A DNA stretch of 64,000 nucleotides, taken from positions 124,001 to 188,000 of the forward strand of contig CAIJLZ010000011.1 in the NCBI GenBank assembly GCA_903821605.1, written 5' to 3'. The notes below the pieces were generated by a model, which made no database searches, had not been told where the DNA came from, and saw only the letters and a list, made by a program, of their open reading frames with translations. The translations under genes were made by a program, and so were the position numbers. This DNA comes from an uncultured Sphingomonadales bacterium. GTDB taxonomy: Bacteria; Pseudomonadota; Alphaproteobacteria; Sphingomonadales; Sphingomonadaceae. Below are positions 10,514-20,170 of this stretch, one piece after another (position 1 is the first letter of the stretch; every line of letters starts with the position of its first letter).

Positions 10514-10549
10514 AAAGGGCCCGGAAAGCTGATGCCTTCCGGACCCTTT
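10514..10549 (-). terminator. hairpin downstream of rplT
   Basis: The arms AAAGGGCCCGGAA and TTCCGGACCCTTT pair with one mismatch, 21 bases beyond the rplT stop. The trailing T run is weak. Confidence 0.6.
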
Positions 10550-10570
10550 GGCTGAACATGTCAGTGCGCG

Positions 10571-10936
10571 TTACGCAGCCTGGGGCAGAGCCGCCTTGGC
10601 TTGAGCAACGATCGCCTTGAATGCTTCACCTTCGTGCATCGCCAGATCGGCCAAGACCTTCCGGTCCAGTTCGATATTGGCAAGCTTCAGGCCGTGCATG
10701 AACACGCCGTAGGTCAGGCCTTCCATGCGGACGGCAGCGTTGATGCGCTGGATCCACAGACCACGGAAGGACCGCTTCTTTACCTTACGGTCGCGATAGG
10801 CGTACTGGCCGGCCTTTTCGACGGCCTGACGGGCGATACGGATCGTGTTCTTACGACGGCCATAATAGCCCTTCGCCTGAACGAGAATCCGCTTATGCTT
10901 GGCGTGGGTGGTTACACCCCGTTTCACGCGTGCCAT
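10571..10936 (-). CDS. rplT: 50S ribosomal protein L20
   Basis: This 121-aa L20 is needed early in 50S assembly and in many bacteria represses its own operon. It starts [18 protein letters not shown] and has [22 protein letters not shown] and [24 protein letters not shown], which are family signatures. It follows rpmI by 19 bases in the conserved L35-L20 order. Confidence 0.97.
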   Translation of the reverse strand: MARVKRGVTTHAKHKRILVQAKGYYGRRKNTIRIARQAVEKAGQYAYRDRKVKKRSFRGLWIQRINAAVRMEGLTYGVFMHGLKLANIELDRKVLADLAMHEGEAFKAIVAQAKAALPQAA

Positions 10937-10955
10937 GTGTTATATCCTCCCGATC

Positions 10956-11159
10956 TCAACGCAGGCCGTACGGCGCCCACAGCTTCACTGTGGGGCTGTC
11001 GGCATCAGACAGCACCGAAGTGCCGCGATTCTGGCGGATATACTTGGAATTGTGGCTGATCAGGCGGTGACGCTTACCAGCGACGCCGTGCTTGATCTTG
11101 CCATTTGCGGTGATCTTGAAGCGCTTCTTCACACCGCTCTTGGTCTTGAGCTTGGGCAT
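10956..11159 (-). CDS. rpmI: 50S ribosomal protein L35
   Basis: This 67-aa basic protein starts [20 protein letters not shown] and has the [18 protein letters not shown] signature of L35. It is first of the rpmI-rplT pair. No infC is seen upstream, so the operon is promoted from the 129-base gap before chpT. Confidence 0.97.
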   Translation of the reverse strand: MPKLKTKSGVKKRFKITANGKIKHGVAGKRHRLISHNSKYIRQNRGTSVLSDADSPTVKLWAPYGLR

Positions 11160-11288
11160 TTGGGTCTCCTTAATGTCAACCGATTAGAGATGAACATGGC
11201 AGCCCATTCAGCCAGCCCATCCGTTCGGAACGGCGGCGAATAGCAGGTTCTACCGATTCTGCAAGCCCGAAGGCCGTGGCACCGCCGC

Positions 11289-11918
11289 TTATTGCAGGCC
11301 GGACACGCCGAAGATGATCGTGGTCGGTTCCGGTTCAGAAAGCTGGAAGGTCGCCCCCGCATCCGTGATGAGATTATGGGCCAGCCATGCCACCGCTGCG
11401 CGCGGGGTAAGCGCATCCGCCGCCGTCTCGCCGTGCAATGCGGTGCGCAGTTCCGGATCGAGGATCAGACGCGGGCCAGCGGCGCGGATGACGATCTCGC
11501 CATTTTCCGCCGCGATATCGAGTTGGCCCCCACGCACCAGCGCATCCGACGCAATCAGCGCCAAATTGAGCAGCACCTTGATCGCGGGTTTGCTCAATGT
11601 CGGGGGCGTCACCAGCCAGCCGAGCGCAGTGCGCCCATCCGGACCGATCAACCCTTCAATCGCGGTCTTGGCCTCGCGCACATCGACCTGATCGGCAAAG
11701 CCACCGGCCGCACCAAAGGCCAGGCGGAAGAATTTCAACTTATTGGCAGATGCCCGCGCACTTTCATTGAGCAGGTCCATGCACCGGGCGCGCATCTCCG
11801 GATCATGCTCATCCGCCATCAACTCAAGGCCGTTGTTGATCGCACCGACCGGGCTCAGCAGATCGTGGCACAGCCGCGAACACAACAGGCTGGCAAAATC
11901 GATCCCGCTATCCTTCAT
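11289..11918 (-). CDS. chpT: histidine phosphotransferase ChpT
   Basis: This 209-aa protein matches the alphaproteobacterial ChpT family, which passes phosphate from the CckA hybrid kinase to CtrA and CpdR in cell-cycle control. The DHp-like helix carries the phospho-accepting His18 in SRLCHDLLSPVGAI, and the C-terminal half is a degenerate ATPase-like fold without ATP-binding motifs. The upstream TTG at 11924 is less likely than the ATG at 11918, which has GAGGGA about 9 bases before it. It points to the CtrA circuitry being present in this organism. Confidence 0.88.
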   Translation of the reverse strand: MKDSGIDFASLLCSRLCHDLLSPVGAINNGLELMADEHDPEMRARCMDLLNESARASANKLKFFRLAFGAAGGFADQVDVREAKTAIEGLIGPDGRTALGWLVTPPTLSKPAIKVLLNLALIASDALVRGGQLDIAAENGEIVIRAAGPRLILDPELRTALHGETAADALTPRAAVAWLAHNLITDAGATFQLSEPEPTTIIFGVSGLQ

Positions 11919-11985
11919 GCGCAAAGTCCCTCAATCTGGCAATGGAACCACATCTTTGGCGCGCGAGCGCCGCCTTTGCAACCTG

Positions 11986-12891
11986 TCATGCGGCGGTGCG
12001 GTCCAGTTGTCGCAGCGCATCGGCCAGCAGATCGAACTCCTTGGTGCGTGGGCTGGCCTTGCGCCAGACCAGCGCTATATTGCGGCTTGGATGGGCGGCG
12101 GATAGCGGGCGCGCCTGAATCCGGGTATTTTGGAGAATGCCCGCCTCAATCGCCATTTCGGGCAACAACGTCACGCCCAGCCCATTGTCGACCATCTGCA
12201 CCAAGGTGTGGAGCGAGGTGCCAAGCATCATCGCCTCGGCGCGCAATTCCGGGCGATTGCATGCCGATAGCGCATGATCCTTGAGACAATGCCCATCTTC
12301 CAGCAGCAACAGCCGGTCGGGCGCAATCGCATCCGCCGTGACGGTCGGCGGCAGCGGCTCCCCGCCCGGAAAAGCAACATATAGCCTGTCATCAAATAGC
12401 GACGCCGCCTCCACCTCACCACAGGCATAGGGCAAGGCCAGTAGCACGCAATCGACATGGCCGGTATGCAGTGACTCGCACGCGGCCGCACTAGGCTCCT
12501 CGCGCAGGAACAGCTTGAGATCGGGATAATCCTCACGCAATTTCGGCAGGATGCGCGGCAGCAAAAACGGCGCGATGGTGGGGATCACACTCATCCGCAA
12601 TTCGCCCGACAGCGGCTGACCCGAAGCCTTGACGAGATCGCCTAGCTCCTCCGCCTCCCGCAGGACGCGGCGGGCCTTTTCCGCGATGCGGTCGCCCAAT
12701 GGTGTAAAACGGACAACCCGGCGGGTGCGTTCGACCAGCGTGATGCCGATCAGCGATTCCAATTCGCGCAGCCCTGCCGATAATGTCGACTGGGTCACGA
12801 AACAGGCATCAGCCGATTTGCCGAAATGACCATGGTCCTTCAACGCGACGAGATATTGCAATTGTTTCAGCGTCGGCAGGAACACCGTCAT
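11986..12891 (-). CDS. oxyR: OxyR-type LysR regulator (peroxide sensor)
   Basis: This 301-aa LysR-family protein has an N-terminal winged helix-turn-helix (HFGKSADACFVTQSTLSAGLRELE as its central part) and a substrate-binding-like sensing domain. The key feature is LEDGHCLKDHALSAC, where C202 and C211 have the same nine-residue spacing as the redox pair C199/C208 of E. coli OxyR. The open frame begins at 12927, but the ATG at 12891 has a strong AGGAGG seven bases upstream. It is 60 bases after a TauE/SafE gene on the same strand, with a dyad between them. Confidence 0.85.
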   Translation of the reverse strand: MTVFLPTLKQLQYLVALKDHGHFGKSADACFVTQSTLSAGLRELESLIGITLVERTRRVVRFTPLGDRIAEKARRVLREAEELGDLVKASGQPLSGELRMSVIPTIAPFLLPRILPKLREDYPDLKLFLREEPSAAACESLHTGHVDCVLLALPYACGEVEAASLFDDRLYVAFPGGEPLPPTVTADAIAPDRLLLLEDGHCLKDHALSACNRPELRAEAMMLGTSLHTLVQMVDNGLGVTLLPEMAIEAGILQNTRIQARPLSAAHPSRNIALVWRKASPRTKEFDLLADALRQLDRTAA

Positions 12892-12919
12892 TGATCGCCT
12901 CCTCCACTCATGAAGTGGA

Positions 12920-12943
12920 GTTATCATGCAATCTATCGATAAC
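12920..12943. promoter_or_regulatory. dyad upstream of oxyR, possible LysR-type box
   Basis: GTTATC and GATAAC form a perfect six-base inverted repeat separated by 12 bases, 29-52 bases before the oxyR ATG. Its size fits a LysR-family autoregulatory site, but function is inferred only from position. Confidence 0.4.
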
Positions 12944-12951
12944 GCTAGGGG

Positions 12952-13752
12952 TCAGATGAGTTTCAACGCCTTGGCCACACCGAACAGGCTGGTCGCCGTC
13001 AGCACCAATCCAACCATGATCATCAGCGGGCGGGCGGGAATATGCTTGGTCAGCCATGCCCCCATCGGCGCGGCAATCAGACCGCCAATCAACAGACCCA
13101 CGACCGCAACAGAAAAGTCATCAAGACCAAGGTGAAAAATGAAACCTGCCGATACCGCGACCGCAAGGAAAAATTCCGCGGTGTTGACCGTGCCAACCGT
13201 CATGCGCGGATTGCTCCCCTGCAGCAGCAGGTTGCTGGTCACGACTGGTCCCCAGCCCCCACCGCCCGTGGCATCGCAAAAACCACCGGCAAAGCCAACC
13301 GGTTCCACGACCTTGACGTGACCCTCGCGATGTCCCTGACGGATACCGCGCCAAAGAATATACAGACCGATCGTACTCAGATAGGCAAGGATCAGCGGCT
13401 TGGTAAAACGGTGCTGATCGAACAAGGTGATCACCTGAACACCCGCAAGACCACCGAGAACGCCCGCCACCGACAGGCGGCCGCACAGCTTCCAGTCGAC
13501 ATTGCGATGGGCGATATGGCTAATGCCCGACATGGCGCCCGTGAAGACCTTGATGACATGCACATTGGCCGATGCGGCTGCCGGCGTCAGGCCGATGGCC
13601 AGCAGCAAGGTGTTGGCAATCACGCCAAAGGCCATGCCAAGCGCGCCATCAACCAGTTGCGCGGCAAAGCCGACACCGATGAACGGCAACACTTCCTGCA
13701 TGTCAAACCCGAACAGCATGCCAGCCCACTCCACGGCTTTAATCTCCATCAT
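12952..13752 (-). CDS. TauE/SafE family transporter
   Basis: This 266-aa polytopic membrane protein has about eight hydrophobic segments and the paired G-x-G-G-G family signature FIGVGFAAQLVDGALGMAFG near the N-terminus and FCDATGGGGWGP in the second half. Family members export sulfite, sulfoacetate or related organosulfur anions. The substrate here is unknown. It faces cysE across a 139-base gap, which suggests, but does not prove, a link to sulfur metabolism. Confidence 0.85.
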   Translation of the reverse strand: MMEIKAVEWAGMLFGFDMQEVLPFIGVGFAAQLVDGALGMAFGVIANTLLLAIGLTPAAASANVHVIKVFTGAMSGISHIAHRNVDWKLCGRLSVAGVLGGLAGVQVITLFDQHRFTKPLILAYLSTIGLYILWRGIRQGHREGHVKVVEPVGFAGGFCDATGGGGWGPVVTSNLLLQGSNPRMTVGTVNTAEFFLAVAVSAGFIFHLGLDDFSVAVVGLLIGGLIAAPMGAWLTKHIPARPLMIMVGLVLTATSLFGVAKALKLI

Positions 13753-13891
13753 ATTGGTGGACTATCGCCCGCCAAATGGCAAGCGTCAGTCTCTCGACCC
13801 AACGCCTCCCTGCGTCGATTCGGCTGAACCTCTAGAAATTTTTAGCTGAACGCTCTACATAGGACTTCTTTGCACGAGGAAAGGTGGAGCG

Positions 13892-14593
13892 ATGTTTGGC
13901 AGGCTGATCGAGTATCTCGATTCGATCCGCGCGCGCGACCCCGCGCCTCGTTCGCGCTGGGAAATCCTGTTATATCCGGGGGTTATCGCGCTTGGCCTGC
14001 ATCGCGTGGCGCACTGGCTGTTCAAGGGCGAGCTTTATTTTCTGGCGCGGTTCGTCAATCATATTTCCCGTTTTTTGACCGCAATCGACATCCATCCCGG
14101 CGCGACCATCGGGCGCAATTTCTTCATTGACCATGGCTTTGTCGTGATCGGCGAAACCGCCGAAATTCATGACAATGTCACCATTTATCAAGGGGCAACG
14201 CTTGGTGGCACGAACCCGACCAGCGGCGTCGGCGGCAAACGCCATCCGACGATCTGCGACGGCGCGATCGTGTCCTTGGGTGCAGCGGTGCTCGGCCCGG
14301 TCACGGTCGGCGCACGGGCGCGGATCGGTGCCAATGCGGTGGTCACCAAGGATGTGCCGGAAGGCGCGGTGATGGTCGGCATCCCGGCCAAGCCGATGCT
14401 GGTCGACGCCAAGGAATATCAGAAGAATTTCGTGCCCTATGGCACCCCCTGTTCGGAACGCTTCGATCCGGCGACGCAGCAACTTGAACTGCTCAAATGC
14501 GAGGTGGAGGTGCTGCGGAGCAAACTCGCCACGCTGATCGAAGAACGCGAGGCAGCGGGCAAGGCGACCGGCACCGATGGCAAACATGGCTGA
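13892..14593 (+). CDS. cysE: serine O-acetyltransferase
   Basis: This 233-aa enzyme makes O-acetylserine, the carbon acceptor for sulfide in cysteine synthesis. It has the left-handed beta-helix hexapeptide repeats IDIHPGATIGRNFFIDHG, VIGETAEIHDNVTIYQGATLGG and GARARIGANAVVTKDVPEGA. It lacks the long N-terminal helical domain of E. coli CysE, so it belongs to the shorter EpsC-like group. The C-terminus is a predicted coiled coil (LELLKCEVEVLRSKLATLIEE region). Confidence 0.93.
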   Translation: MFGRLIEYLDSIRARDPAPRSRWEILLYPGVIALGLHRVAHWLFKGELYFLARFVNHISRFLTAIDIHPGATIGRNFFIDHGFVVIGETAEIHDNVTIYQGATLGGTNPTSGVGGKRHPTICDGAIVSLGAAVLGPVTVGARARIGANAVVTKDVPEGAVMVGIPAKPMLVDAKEYQKNFVPYGTPCSERFDPATQQLELLKCEVEVLRSKLATLIEEREAAGKATGTDGKHG

Positions 14594-14612
14594 GGGGCGG
14601 TTTTAAGCCCCC

Positions 14613-14957
14613 ATGGGTGACGTCACCCCCTTCCGTGCGATCCAACCCGGCCAGCCGCAACAGGTCGGCTTTGAACGGCTGGAACTGCAACGCATCATGG
14701 ATCTATATGGCCGGATGGTCGCAGCCGGGTTGTGGCGCGATTATGCGATGCAGATGGACAAGGAATTGGCCGCCTTCGCCGCCTTCCGCCGCACCGCCGA
14801 ACGCCCCGAATTCCGCATCGAAAAGCGCCCGGCATTGCGCCAGAAACAGGGCATGTGGGCATTGGTCAACGAAGCCGGCCTCACCGTAAAGCGCGGCCAC
14901 GAACTCGGCCCGGTGCTCGCCCCGCTCGAACGAAGGCTGATGAAGGTGGTAGAGTAA
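14613..14957 (+). CDS. DUF2794 domain protein
   Basis: This 114-aa protein matches the alphaproteobacterial DUF2794 family. It has F-x-R-x-EL-x2-I-x2-LYGRMVAAGLWRDYAM near the N-terminus, FRRTAERPEFRIEKRP in the middle and KRGHELGPVLAPLERRL at the C-terminus. The function is unknown. It starts 19 bases after cysE on the same strand and is probably co-transcribed. Confidence 0.85.
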   Translation: MGDVTPFRAIQPGQPQQVGFERLELQRIMDLYGRMVAAGLWRDYAMQMDKELAAFAAFRRTAERPEFRIEKRPALRQKQGMWALVNEAGLTVKRGHELGPVLAPLERRLMKVVE

Positions 14958-15014
14958 CCACAATCCATGCGGCCCCGGCCCCTTTTGCGCGATGCCCCGC
15001 CCCCCCCCCTCTCT

Positions 15015-15084
15015 CGTCATGCTGAACTTGGTTCAGCATCTCTCGGAGGCCTGAATTGGACCCTGAACCAAGTTCAGGGTGACG
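15015..15084. repeat. dyad repeat element, copy D
   Basis: It contains two perfect small palindromes, ATGCTGAAC-TTG-GTTCAGCAT (15019-15039) and CCCTGAAC-CAA-GTTCAGGG (15061-15079), and its ends CGTCAT/GTGACG echo the other copies. It is shorter than A-C. Confidence 0.7.
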
Positions 15085-15139
15085 AGACCGGGGGGATGTG
15101 ACGAGACCGGGGGGGGATGTGACGAGATCGGGGAGTGGT
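15079..15139. repeat. three G-rich tandem units
   Basis: There are three head-to-tail units of about 19-21 bases beginning GTGACGAGACCGGGGG; the third is degenerate. They run out of the right arm of the adjoining dyad element. Confidence 0.7.
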
Positions 15140-15198
15140 GAAGAGACGGGAGGCGTAACCCAGGAACAACAAGACCAGCCTTTGACAGCCTCATCAGC

Positions 15199-16404
15199 CT
15201 AGGGCGGCCTGCTTTTCTTCTGCCAACCGGTCAAGTTCCGCCCGGCTCTTCTTTTCTGAACTGGTTTTAACTGCCCACAGGCCGCATCAATATCGCGCCC
15301 GCGCGGGGTGCGGATCGGGGCTGAAATGCCTGCCTGAAACACGATGTCCGAGAAACGCTGCACCCGTTCGGGCAAGGACGTTTCATAGCACGCCCCTTCC
15401 CACGGATTGAACGGGATCAAATTGACCTTGGCGGGCAGCTTATACTTGCGGATCAGCCGGACCAGTTCGTGCGCATCCTCGTCGCGGTCGTTCTTATCCT
15501 TGAGCATGACATATTCGAAGGTGATGCGCCGGGCATTGTTGACGCCGGGATAATCGGCGCAGGCCTGCAGCAATTCCTCGATGCCATATTTGCGGTTGAT
15601 CGGCACGATCTCGTCGCGCACCTCCTTGGTCACCGCGTGGAGCGACACCGCGAGATTAACCCCGATTTCCTTGCCCGCACGCTCCATCAGCGGCACCACG
15701 CCCGAGGTCGACAAGGTGATCCGGCGCTTTGACAGGGCGATCCCATCGCCATCCATCACGATCTTGAGCGCATCGCGGACATTTTCGAAATTATACAGCG
15801 GCTCGCCCATGCCCATCATCACGATATTGGTGAGCAGCCGGCCTTCGGGCTGGCTTGGCCATTCGCCGAGCGCATCGCGCGCGAGCATCACCTGACCGAC
15901 GATTTCGCCCGGGGTCAGGTTGCGCACCAGCCGCATCGTGCCGGTATGGCAGAAGCGGCAATTGAGCGTGCAGCCAACCTGCGATGAGACACACAAGGTG
16001 CCGCGATCCGCATCGGGGATGAAGACCATTTCATAATCTTCGCCATCCGGCGCACGCAGCAGCCATTTGCGGGTGCCATCAACCGAGACCTGTGCCTCGA
16101 TCACATCCGGCCGACTGATCACGAAACGCTCGTCAAGCCAGCCATGCAGCGACTTGGCGATGTCGGTCATCGCGTCAAACTGGGTCGCCCCGCGATTGTA
16201 GATTTGGTGCCAGAGCTGCTTAGCACGCAGCTTCGCCTGCTTCAGTTCCAGCCCGGCATCGAGCAAAATCTGCCTTATGTCGTCCTTCGACCGACCAAGC
16301 AGGTCGATCTTGCCATCAGGGCGCGCAGAAACCACGCGCGGCACGGGCACGGGATCAATATGGCCGGGTACGGCCATCGGGGCTTGGGAATGCAGGCTGT
16401 CCAT
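15199..16404 (-). CDS. rlmN: dual-specificity 23S rRNA/tRNA adenine-C2 methyltransferase
   Basis: This 401-aa radical-SAM enzyme methylates C2 of A2503 in 23S rRNA and A37 in some tRNAs. The 4Fe-4S motif CTLNCRFC is at C145/C149/C152, preceded by C138 in LCVSSQVGC, and the catalytic methyl-carrying cysteine is expected in [11 protein letters not shown] near the C-terminus. The SAM-binding [13 protein letters not shown] stretch is present. The N-terminal extension of about 30 residues is usual in this group. Confidence 0.95.
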   Translation of the reverse strand: MDSLHSQAPMAVPGHIDPVPVPRVVSARPDGKIDLLGRSKDDIRQILLDAGLELKQAKLRAKQLWHQIYNRGATQFDAMTDIAKSLHGWLDERFVISRPDVIEAQVSVDGTRKWLLRAPDGEDYEMVFIPDADRGTLCVSSQVGCTLNCRFCHTGTMRLVRNLTPGEIVGQVMLARDALGEWPSQPEGRLLTNIVMMGMGEPLYNFENVRDALKIVMDGDGIALSKRRITLSTSGVVPLMERAGKEIGVNLAVSLHAVTKEVRDEIVPINRKYGIEELLQACADYPGVNNARRITFEYVMLKDKNDRDEDAHELVRLIRKYKLPAKVNLIPFNPWEGACYETSLPERVQRFSDIVFQAGISAPIRTPRGRDIDAACGQLKPVQKRRAGRNLTGWQKKSRPP

Positions 16405-16436
16405 AGGACGCGGCCTCTACAGGAATTTCACGCCAA

Positions 16437-16464
16437 CGGGAAGGCTGGCGTGCCAACCTTCCCG
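16437..16464 (-). terminator. hairpin between lon and rlmN
   Basis: CGGGAAGG and CCTTCCCG form a perfect eight-base stem with an internal GGC/GCC, located 23 bases beyond the lon stop. There is no T run on the minus strand; a T run is present on the plus strand. Confidence 0.45.
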
Positions 16465-16487
16465 CGAGCGTGTTTTTCATCAATCCA

Positions 16488-18887
16488 TCAGTGCCGGATC
16501 GCCGGGTCTACCGGCTTGGCCGGGGCCTGATAGTCGGGGATCGCAGCAAGTTGATCCTCGGCTGACCAAGTCATCGGCTGCGGCATCGATACCAGCGCAT
16601 GTTCCAGCACCTGATCGACATGGCTGACCGGAATGATCGTCAGCCCTTCCTTCACATTATCCGGGATTTCCGCCAGATCCTTCTCATTTTCCTGCGGAAT
16701 GAGAACGGTGGTGATCCCGCCGCGCAGCGCCGCGAGCAGCTTTTCCTTCAGACCGCCAATCGCCAGCACCCGCCCGCGCAGCGTGACTTCGCCCGTCATC
16801 GCCACATCCTTGCGCACCGCAATGCCGGTCAGCACCGAAACAATCGCCGTCACCATGCCAACACCGGCCGAAGGACCATCTTTCGGCACCGCGCCTTCAG
16901 GCAGGTGGATATGGATGTCACGGCGCGCCAGCACTGCCGGCGTGATGCCATAGAGACCCGCGCCCGCCTTCACGAACGAAAATGCCGCCTGCACCGATTC
17001 CTGCATCACTTCGCCAAGCTTGCCAGTGGTGCGAATATTGCCCTTGCCCGGCACCGTGACGGTCTCGATCGTGAGCAATTCACCGCCCACTTCGGTCCAC
17101 GCAAGGCCGGTCACGGCCCCCACCTGATCCTCGGTCTCGCTGACGCCGAATTTATAGCGCGGCACGCCGGCATAATCCTTGAGATTTTCGGCCGTAATCG
17201 TCACCGATTTCGCCTTTTTCTCCAGAATTTGGCGCAGCGCCTTGCGGGCCAGCTTTGCCACTTCGCGTTCCAGCTTACGCACGCCCGCCTCGCGGGTGTA
17301 GAGTTGGATCAGGCCACGCAGGGCGCCATCCTCAACCGTGAACTCGCCCTTTTTCAGGCCATGCGCCTCGATCTGCTTGGAGAGCAGGTGACGCTTGGCG
17401 ATTTCGAGCTTTTCGTCCTCGGTATAGCCTTCGACCCGGATGATCTCCATGCGATCAAGCAGTGGCTGCGGCAGGTTGAGGCTATTGGCGGTGGTGACAA
17501 ACATCACATCCGACAGATCAAGGTCGATCTCCAGATAGTGATCTTGAAACTTGCTGTTCTGTTCAGGGTCCAGCACCTCAAGCAGGGCCGAGGCCGGGTC
17601 GCCCCGGAAATCTTGTCCCAGCTTATCGATCTCGTCGAGCAGGATCAGCGGATTGCTGGTCCCGGCCTTGCGGAGGTTCGCCGCGATTTTGCCCGGCATC
17701 GAGCCGATATAAGTCCGACGGTGGCCGCGAATTTCGGCTTCATCGCGCACGCCGCCCAACGACTGGCGAATGAATTCGCGCCCCGTTGCCTGCGCAATCG
17801 AGCGGCCCAGCGAAGTCTTGCCCACACCCGGCGGGCCGACGAGACACAGGATCGGCCCCTTCAGTTTCTGCGTGCGCGCCTGCACCGCAAGATATTCGAT
17901 GATCCGGTCCTTGACCTTTTCCAGCCCGTAATGATCGGCATCCAGCACGGCCTGAGCGGCGGCAAGGTTCTTCTTGATCTTCGACTTCTTGCCCCAAGGC
18001 AGGCCCAGCAGCGCATCCAGATAGTTGCGCACGACGGTCGCTTCCGCCGACATCGGCGCCATGCCCTTAAGTTTCTTCAACTCGGCATTGGCCTTGTCGC
18101 GGGCTTCCTTCGACAATTTGGTCTTGGCGATCTTGTTGGCCAGTTCGGTGACCTCATCGCCCTCGCCCTCGGCATCATTGCCAAGTTCGCGCTGGATCGC
18201 CTTCAACTGCTCGTTGAGATAATATTCGCGCTGGGTCTTCTCCATCTGGCGCTTGACGCGGCTGCGGATCTTTTTCTCGACCTGCAACACGCCCAACTCG
18301 CCTTCCATAAAGGCGAACACCATTTCCAGCCGCTTGGCGGGGTCCAGTTCGACCAACAGGCTCTGCTTGTCCGACACCTTGAGCGCCAGATTGCCCGCGA
18401 CAGCATCGGCAAGGCGCGTCGCCTCCTCGATCTGGCCGAGTTGCACAGCGGTTTCAGGCGGCAGCTTCTTGTTGAGCTTGGCATAGGTTTCGAACTGGTC
18501 GACCACCGAACGCATCAGCGCCGACAATTCCGGCCCACTCCCATCTTCAACCGGCACGATCTCCACCGCCGCGGTCAGATACTGGCCCCCGGTGCTCATC
18601 GATTGCAACTTGCCGCGCTCCAGCCCTTCGACCAGCACGCGCACCGTGCCATCTGGCAGCTTCAACAACTGCAACACGGTGGCGGTGACACCCAGATCAT
18701 AGAGCGCATCGCGATCCGGCTCGTCTTCGGCGGGATCAAGCTGCGCGACGAGGAAAATCGTCTTGTCGCCCGCCATCGCCGCTTCAAGTGCCGCGACCGA
18801 TTTTTCGCGCCCCACGAACAGCGGCACGATCATGCCGGGGAAGACGACGATGTCGCGAAGGGGCAACACTGGGAAAGACTGAATCAT
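16488..18887 (-). CDS. lon: ATP-dependent protease La
   Basis: This 799-aa cytoplasmic AAA+ serine protease degrades misfolded and regulatory proteins. It has the N-terminal substrate-binding domain (FPVLPLRDIVVFPGMIVPLFVGR), Walker A GPPGVGKTS, Walker B ILLDEIDK, the sensor arginine region, and the Ser-Lys protease domain with catalytic Ser673 in PKDGPSAGVGM. The open frame reaches 18953, but the ATG at 18887 is the family start and has GGAG six bases upstream. Confidence 0.97.
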   Translation of the reverse strand: MIQSFPVLPLRDIVVFPGMIVPLFVGREKSVAALEAAMAGDKTIFLVAQLDPAEDEPDRDALYDLGVTATVLQLLKLPDGTVRVLVEGLERGKLQSMSTGGQYLTAAVEIVPVEDGSGPELSALMRSVVDQFETYAKLNKKLPPETAVQLGQIEEATRLADAVAGNLALKVSDKQSLLVELDPAKRLEMVFAFMEGELGVLQVEKKIRSRVKRQMEKTQREYYLNEQLKAIQRELGNDAEGEGDEVTELANKIAKTKLSKEARDKANAELKKLKGMAPMSAEATVVRNYLDALLGLPWGKKSKIKKNLAAAQAVLDADHYGLEKVKDRIIEYLAVQARTQKLKGPILCLVGPPGVGKTSLGRSIAQATGREFIRQSLGGVRDEAEIRGHRRTYIGSMPGKIAANLRKAGTSNPLILLDEIDKLGQDFRGDPASALLEVLDPEQNSKFQDHYLEIDLDLSDVMFVTTANSLNLPQPLLDRMEIIRVEGYTEDEKLEIAKRHLLSKQIEAHGLKKGEFTVEDGALRGLIQLYTREAGVRKLEREVAKLARKALRQILEKKAKSVTITAENLKDYAGVPRYKFGVSETEDQVGAVTGLAWTEVGGELLTIETVTVPGKGNIRTTGKLGEVMQESVQAAFSFVKAGAGLYGITPAVLARRDIHIHLPEGAVPKDGPSAGVGMVTAIVSVLTGIAVRKDVAMTGEVTLRGRVLAIGGLKEKLLAALRGGITTVLIPQENEKDLAEIPDNVKEGLTIIPVSHVDQVLEHALVSMPQPMTWSAEDQLAAIPDYQAPAKPVDPAIRH

Positions 18888-19039
18888 GTAGGCTCCGATC
18901 AAGGCCGGGTCAGGCCATTTCCCGTTATATGGGCAGTATATGCGCACATTCAATGCGCGATTCGATCAATTATCACGGTGCCGCCCATGGCCAAGGGTCG
19001 GAAAATATCATAGGCAGTCCGCGCGTCTCGGAGACAAGC

Positions 19040-20170
19040 ATGCCTGCACGGATTTTCCTATACGTCATTGCGACTATCATCGGCCTGCTGCTGCTGGCGG
19101 GCGTGACATGGTCGCTCTTCCAAAAAGAGTTGATGCAGGCCGCGCTGATCCCCTCGCACAGCTTTGAAACGGCCCAGCCGCTCGCCCCCGATGCATGGGC
19201 CGCGCCCAGCATGTGGCAGGCACACCCCGACATGGGCGCCGCCAGCCCGGCCGAATGGCTACCCGCCGGACAGGTGCAGAGCGCCCAGCGCCCGGCGGCG
19301 ATGTTCTTCCTCCATCCGACGACCTATCTCGACCGCCGCCACTGGAACGCGCCGCTCGACGATGGCATCGCCAATGCGCAAGCCGCCGTCCGCCTCCGCA
19401 ATCAGGCAAGCGCATTCAATGCGGTGGCGGCGATTTGGGCACCGAAATATCGCCAAGCCACCTTCGGCTCCTTCCTGAAACCGGGCATCGATAGCCAGCA
19501 AGCGATCGACCTTGCTTATGGCGATGTGCGGGCCGCCTTCCGCTATTTCCTGTCCACCGTCCCGCACGACCAGCCGATCATCCTCGCCGGTCATAGCCAA
19601 GGGGCCGCCCATCTGTTGCGGCTGTTGCGCGATGACATCGCAGGCCAGCCAACGGCCAAGCGCGTGATCGCCGCTTATGTGATCGGCTGGCCGATCTCGG
19701 TCGCCCATGATCTGCCCGCGCTCGGCCTGCCCGCCTGTGTCCGGGCCGATCAATCCGGCTGCATCATGGCATGGCAAAGCTTTGCCGATCCCGCCGACCC
19801 AAGCGACATTCTCGCCGTCTACACCGTCACCAAGGGCAATGATGGATTGCCCCGCACCGGTTCAGCCATGCTGTGCACTAACCCGCTCAACGGCGGGCAG
19901 GCGGGCAACGCCCCTGCCAGCGCCAATCTCGGCACGCTGTTCACCGATGCGGTATTGGAGCCGAGCACGCTCACGGCGGGGACCATCGCCGCACGGTGCA
20001 CCGATCGGGGGCTGCTCAGCATTGGCGCACCACCAGTCGGCATCGGCGGCTATGTGCTGCCCGGCAACAACTATCATATTTTTGATATCAACCTGTTCTG
20101 GGCCAATGTCCGCGCCGACAGCAGCCGTCGCGCCCAGCGCTTTACCGCCACGCATCGGACCCCGCATTGA
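19040..20170 (+). CDS. DUF3089 alpha/beta-hydrolase-like protein
   Basis: This 376-aa protein has an N-terminal membrane anchor ([18 protein letters not shown]) and a DUF3089 domain. Visible signatures are [30 protein letters not shown], and the nucleophile elbow AGHSQGAAH with Ser186. It is likely a serine hydrolase facing the periplasm; the substrate is unknown. The start at 19040 is chosen over the in-frame upstream codons because GGAG lies seven bases before it and it yields a clean anchor. Its stop overlaps the ruvX start. Confidence 0.85.
   Translation: MPARIFLYVIATIIGLLLLAGVTWSLFQKELMQAALIPSHSFETAQPLAPDAWAAPSMWQAHPDMGAASPAEWLPAGQVQSAQRPAAMFFLHPTTYLDRRHWNAPLDDGIANAQAAVRLRNQASAFNAVAAIWAPKYRQATFGSFLKPGIDSQQAIDLAYGDVRAAFRYFLSTVPHDQPIILAGHSQGAAHLLRLLRDDIAGQPTAKRVIAAYVIGWPISVAHDLPALGLPACVRADQSGCIMAWQSFADPADPSDILAVYTVTKGNDGLPRTGSAMLCTNPLNGGQAGNAPASANLGTLFTDAVLEPSTLTAGTIAARCTDRGLLSIGAPPVGIGGYVLPGNNYHIFDINLFWANVRADSSRRAQRFTATHRTPH

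Noticed and set aside
16599-19013. 804-codon plus-strand frame across lon
   Set aside because: It is a high-GC antisense shadow of lon with an Arg/His/Gln-rich translation.
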